5,246 bases of DNA from Victivallales bacterium (GTDB taxonomy: Bacteria; Verrucomicrobiota; Lentisphaeria; Victivallales; Victivallaceae). The translations under genes and the position numbers were made by a program. Positions 1 to 5,246 of this stretch are shown here, one piece after another; within the stretch, counting starts at the first letter, position 1; every line of letters begins with the position of its first letter. The DNA is taken from NCBI GenBank assembly GCA_030634125.1, contig DAOWBJ010000151.1, positions 1 through 5,246 on the forward strand, written 5' to 3'. Below the pieces are notes generated by a model, which saw nothing but the letters and a program-made list of their open reading frames with translations, did no database searches and was not told the DNA's origin.

Positions 1-476
1 CCCGCGGAAGCAATAGCATACGCGATAAATGTATTCAATTGGGATGTACTGCAGTCGACTGTTCATCAAGAATCGGTGTTGGTGATTATGATGAGTCTGG
101 AGGTGAGCAGGAATCCAATAAGCAGCAGTTTATGCTTGGCGACACCCGCTGCCTTGAGGAAATGATCAGAGATTTGGCAGAAGATGGAATTATTACTTCA
201 TTCTGTACCGCGGCATATCGTTGCGGACGTACCGGAGGCTGTATCATGGATATGCTGAAAACCGGTAAAGAAGGAAAATTTTGTAAAGTAAACGCTGTGC
301 TCACTTTCCGGGAATGGCTGGAGGATTTCGCGTCTCAAGAAACCCTGGAAATCTGCCGTCCAGTATTGAATTCTGAAATTGAAAAAGTCCGCGCGACCTT
401 AAAACCGTCTTTCTATAAAGAATTTATGAATTATTACAAGCGAATAGAATCCGGCGACCGCGACCTCTATTTTTAA
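1..476 (+). CDS. hydG: HydG-family radical SAM protein, C-terminal part (5' end outside window)
   Basis: The frame is open from base 3 to the TAA at 474-476, so this is the last 157 residues of a longer protein; the TTG at 39 is internal, not a start. HydG is the radical SAM tyrosine lyase that makes the CO/CN-bearing iron synthon for the [FeFe]-hydrogenase H-cluster. Visible family landmarks are the QFMLGDTR-LEEMIRDLAEDG block, the SFCTA-YR-GRTG segment (about 198-236), LTFREWLEDFAS (about 300-338) and the typical ending SGDRDLYF. The AdoMet-binding CX3CX2C site would lie upstream and is not seen. Oddity: the C-terminal cluster motif, CX2CX22C in true HydG, reads C-T-A-A here. The first Cys (204-206) and the third (282-284, at the expected +26 spacing) are kept, but the second is Ala (213-215). 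Extra Cys occur at 222-224 and 240-242. Family assignment is firm; hydrogenase maturation as the actual role is uncertain. Confidence 0.85.
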   Translation, partial: RGSNSIRDKCIQLGCTAVDCSSRIGVGDYDESGGEQESNKQQFMLGDTRCLEEMIRDLAEDGIITSFCTAAYRCGRTGGCIMDMLKTGKEGKFCKVNAVLTFREWLEDFASQETLEICRPVLNSEIEKVRATLKPSFYKEFMNYYKRIESGDRDLYF

Positions 477-531
477 TATTCAGAGCAGACTTTAGCCGCT
501 GATGATCGAATCAAAATACATCCTCGGAAAA

Positions 532-560
532 TTTGCATTAGTTAGTTTATGTAATATAAT
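532..560 (+). promoter_or_regulatory. Candidate sigma70-type promoter for the dehydrogenase gene
   Basis: A TTTGCA at 532-537 (4 of 6 matches to TTGACA) and a perfect TATAAT at 555-560 are separated by exactly 17 bp. They lie in the gap between the hydG-like stop and the next gene. Transcription would start near 567, giving an untranslated leader of about 75 nt before the start codon at 641. The leader is very AT-rich and contains a tandem 9-mer ATATATAAA twice (573-581, 582-590). No convincing operator dyad is seen. The promoter suggests that the dehydrogenase gene is transcribed separately from the hydG-like gene, although no terminator is visible between them. Confidence 0.55.
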
Positions 561-627
561 ATCTAAATTAATATATATAAAATATATAAAAGCTTATAAC
601 GCGAATGGAGCTGAAACCTTCACAAAA

Positions 628-632
628 CGGAG
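628..632 (+). promoter_or_regulatory. Ribosome binding site that decides the start of the dehydrogenase gene
   Basis: CGGAG at 628-632 sits 8 nt before the ATG at 641. The in-frame ATG at 605, 12 codons upstream, has no Shine-Dalgarno-like sequence in front of it (AGCTTATAACGCGA). The start at 641 is therefore preferred. Confidence 0.7.
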
Positions 633-640
633 TATTTAAA

Positions 641-2158
641 ATGTCCATAAAAATTATTACTAAATTAACCGATTATTACGGAACTAAATATGGGTTCATT
701 CCAGACGGAGCATTTGTCAATGGTATGACTTGCGGCAAAAAAGGCAAAACTGTCTGTAAAGAGCTTTTTCCAGATGCTTTATGGATGGAGTCTGAAAGCT
801 TTATGCAGGAAATTGCAGCTTATAAACAAGACAATAATGCTATGCCGAAAATCATTTTCTGTAAAAACAAGGGCGTAGTGATAGCCGCTGATACTGAAAA
901 AGAAATTAACGCGGTAAATGAAAAAATTATTGCCGCCTTGAAGAAATTTTATGCTAAAAAAGGTGTTAAAACCGAGTTGGTTGTCGGCAAAAAAGATTCA
1001 GATTATGTTTATGAAACAGCACCGGGATTACGGACGCTCTTGAGTGAGGGCAGGGTGCAGACTGTAGTCAGCCTGCCGCCGTTTAAGATCGCCGGCGGCG
1101 CTGTGTTCTCGGACAGCGCGACAACCCGTTTGACATCTCCTGAAGTATCTAAAAACTGTAAAGCGGAAGTCGTAGCGGTAGAATCCAAGGCTGTATTTTG
1201 CGTTGCTCCTGATTACACGTCGGCTTTGGAGTTAGCGGCAATAACCCAGCTTGAAGCGTTAGTTGAACAATTAAGCGCGGCTTGCGGTGGAATAAATTAT
1301 TTAATCCCGGAATTTCCCGAATGTATTGGCAGAAGGGGCAGACTTTATGGAAAAGTCGCAGTAGTAACCGGCGGGGCGCAGGGTTTTGGTTTTGGAATCG
1401 CGCAGGAGCTTGCCGCCGAGGACGCGGTAGTGGCTATTGCCGATATGAATTTTGAAGGCGCGAATAAAGCTGCCGAAAAACTTTGCAAACAGTTCGGCGC
1501 GAATAGAGCTTTTGCGCTTGAGGTGAATATTTCTTCAGAAGAATCTGTCGCGAAGATGTTCCGTAATCTGGTACTGAAAACAGGCGGTTTGGATTTACTG
1601 GTTGCCAACGCCGGAGTTTTGCGTGCCGGTTCGGTCAAAAGTCTCAGCAAGAAAGATTGGGATTTTGTTACCAATATCAATTACAGCGGCTATTTCCTGT
1701 GTACTAAATACGCGGCGCAAGTCATGGCTGTCCAGAATAAAAACGGCAAAGGCTGGACGGATATTGTTCAAGTCAACTCAAAAAGTGGTTTAGTCGGCAG
1801 TAACCGGAACGGTGCTTATGCCGGAAGTAAATTCGGTACAATCGGTTTGACTCAAAGTTTCGCGCTGGAACTGGTTGATGACCATATCAAAGTAAACAGC
1901 GTCTGTCCAGGAAATTTCTTTGACGGCCCGCTCTGGAGCGATCCCGATAAAGGGTTGTTCGTCCAGTACCTCGAAAGTAAAAAAGTCCCCGGAGCCAAAA
2001 CCATTAATGACGTAAAACATTTTTACGAATCAAAAATTCCTATGAACCGGGGTTGTTTCCCCGCCGACGTAGCCAAAGCAATAATGTACACCGTAGAACA
2101 GCAGTACGAAACCGGACAAGCGATTCCCGTTACCGGCGGACAAGTTATGCTTAATTAA
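641..2158 (+). CDS. Two-domain protein: aldolase-tail-like N-terminal region fused to a sorbitol-6-phosphate-dehydrogenase-like SDR
   Basis: A 505-residue protein starting at the ATG with the good ribosome site. The C-terminal half (about residues 237-505) is a classical short-chain dehydrogenase: cofactor loop TGGAQGFG (243-250), NAG (323-325), structural/catalytic Asn 347, Ser 380 in NSKSG, Tyr 393 and Lys 397 in YAGSK. The catalytic tetrad is therefore complete. Its tail (KIPMNRGC, then TGQAIPVTGGQVML) closely resembles SrlD, the NAD-dependent sorbitol-6-phosphate 2-dehydrogenase, so oxidation of a sugar alcohol or its phosphate in the cytoplasm is likely. The N-terminal ~235 residues are less clear. 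PKIIFCKNKGVVIAAD and the following helix (about 69-100) resemble the end of the class II aldolase domain found in bifunctional aldolase/SDR proteins of the RhaD/YuxG type. However, those proteins are near 690 residues, and this region has no histidine at all, so it cannot carry the usual zinc site. It may be a degenerate, structural or regulatory domain. The exact substrate is not known. Confidence 0.85.
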   Translation: MSIKIITKLTDYYGTKYGFIPDGAFVNGMTCGKKGKTVCKELFPDALWMESESFMQEIAAYKQDNNAMPKIIFCKNKGVVIAADTEKEINAVNEKIIAALKKFYAKKGVKTELVVGKKDSDYVYETAPGLRTLLSEGRVQTVVSLPPFKIAGGAVFSDSATTRLTSPEVSKNCKAEVVAVESKAVFCVAPDYTSALELAAITQLEALVEQLSAACGGINYLIPEFPECIGRRGRLYGKVAVVTGGAQGFGFGIAQELAAEDAVVAIADMNFEGANKAAEKLCKQFGANRAFALEVNISSEESVAKMFRNLVLKTGGLDLLVANAGVLRAGSVKSLSKKDWDFVTNINYSGYFLCTKYAAQVMAVQNKNGKGWTDIVQVNSKSGLVGSNRNGAYAGSKFGTIGLTQSFALELVDDHIKVNSVCPGNFFDGPLWSDPDKGLFVQYLESKKVPGAKTINDVKHFYESKIPMNRGCFPADVAKAIMYTVEQQYETGQAIPVTGGQVMLN

Positions 2159-2173
2159 GGCGAACGTCGCCTT
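2157..2173 (+). terminator. Possible weak terminator hairpin after the dehydrogenase gene
   Basis: AAGGCGA (2157-2163) and TCGCCTT (2167-2173) form a perfect 7-bp stem with the 3-nt loop ACG, overlapping the stop codon. No T-run follows on the plus strand (the next bases are CGTTATAAAAAAAG), so this is not a textbook intrinsic terminator. It may instead protect the 3' end or help stop transcription in combination with other factors. Confidence 0.35.
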
Positions 2174-2499
2174 CGTTATAAAAAAAGAAATAGATCCGCA
2201 CCGGGGCGTCGCCGGACGGTTGTCGGGACGGAACCCGACTAGCCCTGCGGCAATGAGCAGTCGCCATCGGCGAAATGCTTCACGGCTAAATATTTCCCGC
2301 GAGAGCGCACTCGGCGGCTTGCGAGTCTACGACTGCATTGCGAAGCAATGAGGAGAACATTACTTCATGCGAATTAAGAGGAGAATAATGAGAGGAATAT
2401 TACTTTTTAAGTCGAAGAAGGAGACGATAAAGTTTCTGTAAAAGTAATCGACAGCATGCCGTAATACATTCGACGGACAAGAACAACAGTCTTTTTGTT
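2174..2499. other. Noncoding stretch between convergent genes, GC-rich left part with many short hairpins
   Basis: No convincing gene lies here. The part from about 2195 to 2350 is clearly richer in GC than the flanks and holds several perfect short stems: GTCGGG/CCCGAC (2222-2227 with 2234-2239), TCGCC/GGCGA (2261-2265 with 2269-2273), ACTCG/CGAGT (2309-2313 with 2322-2326) and CATTGC/GCAATG with a GAA loop (2336-2341 with 2345-2350). It could be a structured RNA, a dispersed intergenic repeat, or decayed sequence. The right part (about 2350-2499) is purine-rich, then AT-rich. It contains a short open stretch (2411-2461, then TAA) reading VEEGDDKVSVKVIDSMP that looks protein-like, but an in-frame stop precedes it directly. 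It could be a gene remnant; evidence is thin. Confidence 0.4.
2347..2405. repeat. Pair of imperfect 19-bp direct repeats, 40 bp apart
   Basis: AATGAGGAGAACATTACTT (2347-2365) and AATGAGAGGAATATTACTT (2387-2405) match at 16 of 19 positions, with start points 40 bp apart. The first copy overlaps the GCAATG arm of the hairpin at 2336-2350. Both contain purine-rich, ribosome-site-like blocks, but no credible gene follows either one. Confidence 0.5.
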
Positions 2500-2607
2500 T
2501 TGACCGTCATTTTTTTGATTATTGACCGTTATTTGCGTTCGTTAACCGTTATTGTTGCATTTTTGAGCTTGGTTTTATCCGTCATTAACCATTTATTAAC
2601 CGTTATT
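2500..2607. repeat. Array of about six TTRACCGTYATT motifs with near-helical spacing
   Basis: Copies on the plus strand: TTGACCGTCATT (2500-2511), TTGACCGTTATT (2522-2533), TTAACCGTTATT (2542-2553), TTATCCGTCATT (2575-2586), the degenerate TTAACCATTTATT (2585-2597) and TTAACCGTTATT (2596-2607). Start-to-start distances are 22, 20, 33, 10 and 11 bp, all close to whole turns of the DNA helix. The array sits at the 3' end of the symporter gene; the last copy overlaps its stop codon. In the symporter transcript the motif would read AATRACGGTYAA. The function is unknown. A protein-binding array is one possibility, and decayed tandem repeats are another. Confidence 0.65.
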
Positions 2608-3985
2608 ACGCGGGTGGTTTGAAGAATTTTCTGCCTTTACTTAGGAATAATTTCCAGAATATCAGCCAGAAAACTATGGCTGTTATACTGATTATTAATA
2701 CCGTTGAGCCGCCGGTTGTGATTACCAGCGGTATCGCCAGCGATGTCCAAAGTCCGCCGCCCATGAATGGCTCGTGCAGCAATTGTTTGTAGCCGAATGC
2801 CGCGGGTGCGATGGTTTTATCTTCGGGATCCACCGTGCGCAGGAGTAATAAACCAGTAGCTGTTACTCCCATTGATTGCCCCATTTCAGCTATGCTTTGC
2901 TCAAACCAACTGCCTTGCGGCAGTAAACGTTGCGCCAGCCAGAGTACACAAAATACATTCCAGACAACGCCTGCCAGTATCAGAGATACGAAAGGAATCC
3001 AGTTTTCGCTAATTATCTCAATGCGTATTGACGCGATAGCGGCGACAACCAGAAAATCAAGAGCCGTACCGGCGATACGGGACATTTGTCCATGACTGAC
3101 AATGTGTCCGATTTTGATACGATTAAGAATGAACTGCAGGAATAAACCGCCAATCATACATAGTGGGAAAAGCGGGAAACTATTCAGTATTTGAAGTTCC
3201 TGTACTACTGCCGGCATATAAGCGTTGAGTTCTCCGAAACTGATTTTTATCGAATAACCAATCAATATTGCTATACCGATTATAGCTATATGAAGTGCCA
3301 GCGAGTCAATAGAATCTGAGGATACTGTCTGGCGTCCGGCCTCAGGTTGTTCTTCGGCAGGATAGATGCCGCTGCGTTCGTGCGCTGATTGTTCTTTGAA
3401 AGAACGGACATTTGATACATAGCCTTTTCCTACAGCCCAGTTAATCAGCCACATACCGATTACAATTCCGCAAACCATACCTACAGTAGCCGATGCCAGT
3501 CCAAGGTCAGTGCCTTCTCTCCAGCCGAGATCTGCAAATACTTGTGTAAGTCCCCCGGCGGTGCCGTGTCCGCCTTCAAAGCCGACCGGGATAATCACGC
3601 CGAATTGATCCGGCACGCCCAGTAGTGGACCGAGCAGCACAAGAACCAGACCGATTCCTACCAGATATTGTCCCCAGGCAACTATTTGACCGTAACATAA
3701 CTGTGGTCCGGCGATGCCCCAGATTTTTTTAATGCCGGGTATTTGCACTCCGAGGAAAAGCCCGGCAAAAACAATATTGATCAGGAAACCGGGCAGTTTT
3801 GACCATCCGGCAAACCAGTCCGTGGGAATATACGCTTTACATGTAGATAGAATGATTAAGCCGATTATACCGGCGATCACAGAGGACGGAAGGTAGAGTT
3901 TTTGCAGAAGTTTTATTTTTACGCGCAGAAATTTTCCAACAACCAATAGCAGACACAGTCCGCAAAACGATATAACAGCAGTCAT
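2606..3985 (-). CDS. Sodium:glutamate symporter (GltS/ESS) family membrane transporter
   Basis: A 459-residue, very hydrophobic inner-membrane protein starting at the ATG at 3985-3983. GltS-type carriers use the sodium gradient to import glutamate or related anions. Two family landmarks are visible, one in each inverted half: GGHGTAGG (138-145) followed by LASATVGMVCG (about 163-173), and GQSMGVTATGLLLL (about 369-382). Hydrophobic segments lie at about 1-18, 34-49, 67-82, 98-122, 160-185, 230-247, 266-288, 306-320, 329-350, 412-424 and 425-446. A polar loop of about 40 residues (190-228) joins the halves. E. coli GltS has 401 residues and a different second-half motif (LGATPTAIANM), so the substrate could be another carboxylate. 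An in-frame GTG at 4030 would add 15 residues, but it has no ribosome site and lies upstream of the predicted transcription start. The gene is divergent from the regulator at 4128, which may control it. The TAA stop overlaps the last copy of the TTRACCGTYATT array. Confidence 0.83.
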   Translation of the reverse strand: MTAVISFCGLCLLLVVGKFLRVKIKLLQKLYLPSSVIAGIIGLIILSTCKAYIPTDWFAGWSKLPGFLINIVFAGLFLGVQIPGIKKIWGIAGPQLCYGQIVAWGQYLVGIGLVLVLLGPLLGVPDQFGVIIPVGFEGGHGTAGGLTQVFADLGWREGTDLGLASATVGMVCGIVIGMWLINWAVGKGYVSNVRSFKEQSAHERSGIYPAEEQPEAGRQTVSSDSIDSLALHIAIIGIAILIGYSIKISFGELNAYMPAVVQELQILNSFPLFPLCMIGGLFLQFILNRIKIGHIVSHGQMSRIAGTALDFLVVAAIASIRIEIISENWIPFVSLILAGVVWNVFCVLWLAQRLLPQGSWFEQSIAEMGQSMGVTATGLLLLRTVDPEDKTIAPAAFGYKQLLHEPFMGGGLWTSLAIPLVITTGGSTVLIISITAIVFWLIFWKLFLSKGRKFFKPPA

Positions 3986-3992
3986 AAACTTA

Positions 3993-3996
3993 CCCC
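3993..3996 (-). promoter_or_regulatory. Ribosome binding site supporting the symporter start at 3985
   Basis: On the minus strand, TGGGGTAAGTTT precedes the ATG; the GGGG (3996-3993) lies 7 nt before the start codon. It is not a perfect Shine-Dalgarno sequence, but it is the only one near either candidate start, so the ATG at 3985 is preferred to the GTG at 4030. Confidence 0.5.
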
Positions 3997-4020
3997 ATAA
4001 TTTTCGTTGATATTTATATA

Positions 4021-4048
4021 ACAATACCACAAACTTAAGTTATGTCAA
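4021..4048 (-). promoter_or_regulatory. Candidate sigma70-type promoter for the symporter
   Basis: Read on the minus strand, a perfect TTGACA (4048-4043) is followed after 16 bp by TATTGT (4026-4021, 4 of 6 matches to TATAAT). An A-tract lies directly upstream (about 4049-4060) and may act as an UP-like element. Transcription would begin near 4014, downstream of the GTG at 4030 and about 30 nt before the ATG at 3985. A TATAAA (4018-4013) is also present but is too far from the -35 box for normal spacing. Confidence 0.5.
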
Positions 4049-4071
4049 TTTATATTTTTTTTATATATGGT

Positions 4072-4094
4072 CTTGAAAATAATTTTTATTCAAG
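4072..4094. promoter_or_regulatory. Interrupted inverted repeat CTTGAA-N11-TTCAAG in the divergent promoter region
   Basis: Arms CTTGAA (4072-4077) and TTCAAG (4089-4094) are perfect 6-bp inverted copies around an AT-rich 11-bp centre. The element ends one base before the 18-bp palindrome at 4096-4113. It lies between the two divergent promoters and could be a second protein-binding site. Its left arm contains TTGAAA (4073-4078), which might also be a -35 box for the regulator gene, but no well-spaced -10 box could be assigned. Confidence 0.4.
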
Positions 4095-4095
4095 T

Positions 4096-4113
4096 AAGTT
4101 GTATATACAACTT
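4096..4113. promoter_or_regulatory. Perfect 18-bp palindrome, probable operator for the adjacent regulator
   Basis: AAGTTGTATATACAACTT reads the same on both strands. It lies 14 bp before the start codon of the GntR-LacI regulator, where a bound repressor would block that gene's promoter or early transcription. The core TTGTA-TA-TACAA has the same half-sites and spacing as the known operator of Bacillus subtilis AraR (ATTTGTACGTACAAAT), a GntR-LacI chimera of the same architecture. Autoregulation is the simplest reading. Control of the symporter promoter, about 50-75 bp away, is possible. No second copy of this core was found elsewhere in the window. Confidence 0.65.
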
Positions 4114-4127
4114 TTATGGATTAGATA

Positions 4128-5246
4128 ATGAAATTGACTAGTAAACAAATTTTAAAAGAGCTCAGGATTCGGATTGGCAAGCTTAAAAGGGATGACCGTT
4201 TTTTATCTGAGGCTGTCTTGTGCGCGGAATTCAATATTTCCCGCATGACCGCTAATAAAATCAGTAATCAACTGGTCAACGAGGGGCTTCTGTATCGTGT
4301 GAAAGGCAGCGGAACTTATGTTAAAACTCCCCATGCCACTCAACAGGCAATTCGTGTTTTACTGCCTTGTCCCGATTATTTTCTTTTTGACTGCACTTAT
4401 GATATGCGTCTGCTTCTGGCTGGAATCCTGGGAAAATCTAAACTTACTGATATGCGTATTCAGGGAGTGCCGGTATCCAAAGTGAATAATCCGCAAAAAA
4501 TTGACTGGAATGAACTGGAAGATTTTAATTCGGAGACAATTGTCATTGTCGGAGGTTTCTGGTTTAAAGAAGTTTTCCCTTTCCTGCGCAAGCGCAAATG
4601 CAAAGTGATTTTTTGTGATTTTCAAGCAAATATGGAAACTGATTATCCGAAATATTTTTCAAACTGGACAATATTGCGTCTGGATGTTCACAGAGAAATG
4701 TCCGGGACTGTTCAAAGTCTGGCTGCTGACGGGTTTAAACGAATTGGATATGTTTTTGATAATTATTTTCAGGATCATCCGCTCAATACTGGTTTCAAAG
4801 CGGGGCTGCGGAAAGCAGGAATTAAATTCACACCTGAACAACTTGTTTATTCGGGTAATAGCGACGATTTTTTTAATGCCGTACAGGATGCTTCTAAAAA
4901 CTTTGATGTTTTGCTGCTTTCTTCTCCGTCATTGGTTCGTCAGACTTTGCTTATACTTCAAAGTTCAGGTCAAAAAATCCCTGACAATATAGCATTGATA
5001 AGTTTTGGCGATAGTCAAAGTTTGAGCAAACTCGACCCGCCGGTAAGCGCGGTTGCGATTCCATTTTTCAAGATGGGGCAGGGCATTATCGAATTACTGC
5101 AGAATGATAAATTACCGGAATTTAATAATGAATTCAAATCACAAATATTCGTTCGGGAATCACTCAAGGCGGGTGCGGGAAAAAATATTAATCCAGCTTG
5201 TGTTCTAGAAAATTCAGATCAAAAATCAAAGCAATTCAGCTTTTAC
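4128..5246 (+). CDS. GntR-LacI chimeric transcriptional regulator, AraR type (3' end outside window)
   Basis: The frame runs from the ATG at 4128 without a stop to the last base: 373 codons, ending within or near the C-terminus. Residues about 5-67 are a GntR-type winged helix, with the recognition helix region SEAVLCAEFNISRMTANKISNQLVNEG split over 27-53 and the wing LLYRVKGSGTYV (54-65). Residues about 74-345 form a LacI/periplasmic-binding-like sensor: RVLLPCP first strand, GFKRIGYVFDN (202-212), GFKAGLRKAGI (222-232), DVLLLSSPSLV (260-270), PDNIALISFGD (285-295) and the family's closing FVRESL (341-346). Such proteins normally bind a sugar or sugar phosphate and release the operator. B. 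subtilis AraR is about 360 residues, so little should be missing. A weak ribosome site (GGA, 4118-4120) precedes the ATG, and an upstream ATG at 4116 runs straight into a stop. The gene is divergent from the symporter, with a perfect palindrome 14 bp upstream. The ligand is unknown. Confidence 0.88.
   Translation, partial: MKLTSKQILKELRIRIGKLKRDDRFLSEAVLCAEFNISRMTANKISNQLVNEGLLYRVKGSGTYVKTPHATQQAIRVLLPCPDYFLFDCTYDMRLLLAGILGKSKLTDMRIQGVPVSKVNNPQKIDWNELEDFNSETIVIVGGFWFKEVFPFLRKRKCKVIFCDFQANMETDYPKYFSNWTILRLDVHREMSGTVQSLAADGFKRIGYVFDNYFQDHPLNTGFKAGLRKAGIKFTPEQLVYSGNSDDFFNAVQDASKNFDVLLLSSPSLVRQTLLILQSSGQKIPDNIALISFGDSQSLSKLDPPVSAVAIPFFKMGQGIIELLQNDKLPEFNNEFKSQIFVRESLKAGAGKNINPACVLENSDQKSKQFSFY

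Noticed and set aside
86..304. Minus-strand open frame opposite the hydG-like gene
   Set aside because: It is antisense to a clearly recognised coding frame and its product resembles no known protein.
477..531. Terminator after the hydG-like gene
   Set aside because: No stem followed by a T-run was found in this stretch.
605..640. In-frame ATG 12 codons upstream of the dehydrogenase start
   Set aside because: It has no ribosome binding site, while the ATG at 641 has CGGAG at good spacing.
1345..1680. Minus-strand open frame opposite the SDR domain
   Set aside because: It is a shadow of the alanine- and glycine-rich SDR coding frame; the plus frame carries all catalytic motifs.
2388..2441. 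Seventeen-codon reading frame with a GGAG four bases upstream
   Set aside because: It is too short and lacks any recognisable feature, and the spacing to GGAG is poor; it overlaps a repeat copy.
2500..2607. CRISPR array or replication origin with DnaA boxes
   Set aside because: The motifs are only 12 bp with irregular short spacing, unlike CRISPR repeats, and they do not match TTATCCACA. No replication genes are nearby.
3986..4030. GTG start giving a symporter 15 residues longer
   Set aside because: No ribosome site precedes it, the added residues are not needed by the family, and the predicted transcript starts downstream of it.
4359..4992. Open frames on both strands inside the regulator gene (4359-4625 minus, 4615-4992 plus, 4659-4841 minus)
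   Set aside because: The GntR-LacI frame runs unbroken through this region with family motifs throughout, so the others are chance openings.

Overview
The window holds four protein-coding genes. Two are cut by the window edges. From left to right they are: the C-terminal part of a HydG-family protein (+, 1-476); a two-part protein whose C-terminal half is a sorbitol-6-phosphate-dehydrogenase-like short-chain dehydrogenase (+, 641-2158); a GltS/ESS-family sodium symporter (-, 3985-2606); and the first 373 codons of a GntR-LacI chimeric transcription factor of the AraR type (+, 4128 to the window end).

The host looks like a bacterium of moderate GC with AT-rich promoters. A HydG relative, an aldolase-tail/SDR fusion and a GntR-DNA-binding/LacI-sensor regulator together fit an anaerobic PVC-type bacterium (Lentisphaerota/Victivallales or a neighbour). 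This is a weak inference: there is no rRNA or other marker in the window. No mobile element, tRNA, rRNA or CRISPR array was seen.

Layout. The hydG-like gene ends at 476, and an AT-rich 164-bp gap follows. That gap carries a good sigma70-like promoter (TTTGCA-17 bp-TATAAT) and a clear ribosome binding site for the dehydrogenase gene. The dehydrogenase and the symporter converge on a 447-bp noncoding stretch (2159-2605). Its left half is GC-rich and full of short hairpins. Its right end carries about six copies of a TTRACCGTYATT motif spaced close to whole helical turns. The symporter and the regulator are divergent. Their 142-bp spacer carries a TTGACA promoter for the symporter, a 23-bp interrupted inverted repeat, and a perfect 18-bp palindrome 14 bp before the regulator start. 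The palindrome core TTGTA-TA-TACAA matches the architecture of the Bacillus AraR operator, which fits the type of regulator encoded beside it.

How they may work together. The regulator probably senses a sugar-like ligand and represses itself, and perhaps the divergent transporter. The dehydrogenase probably acts on a sugar or polyol (phosphate). The HydG relative is missing one of the three cysteines that hold the auxiliary iron-sulfur cluster in true HydG, so it may be a paralogue with a changed job. No single pathway joining all four genes can be shown from this window.
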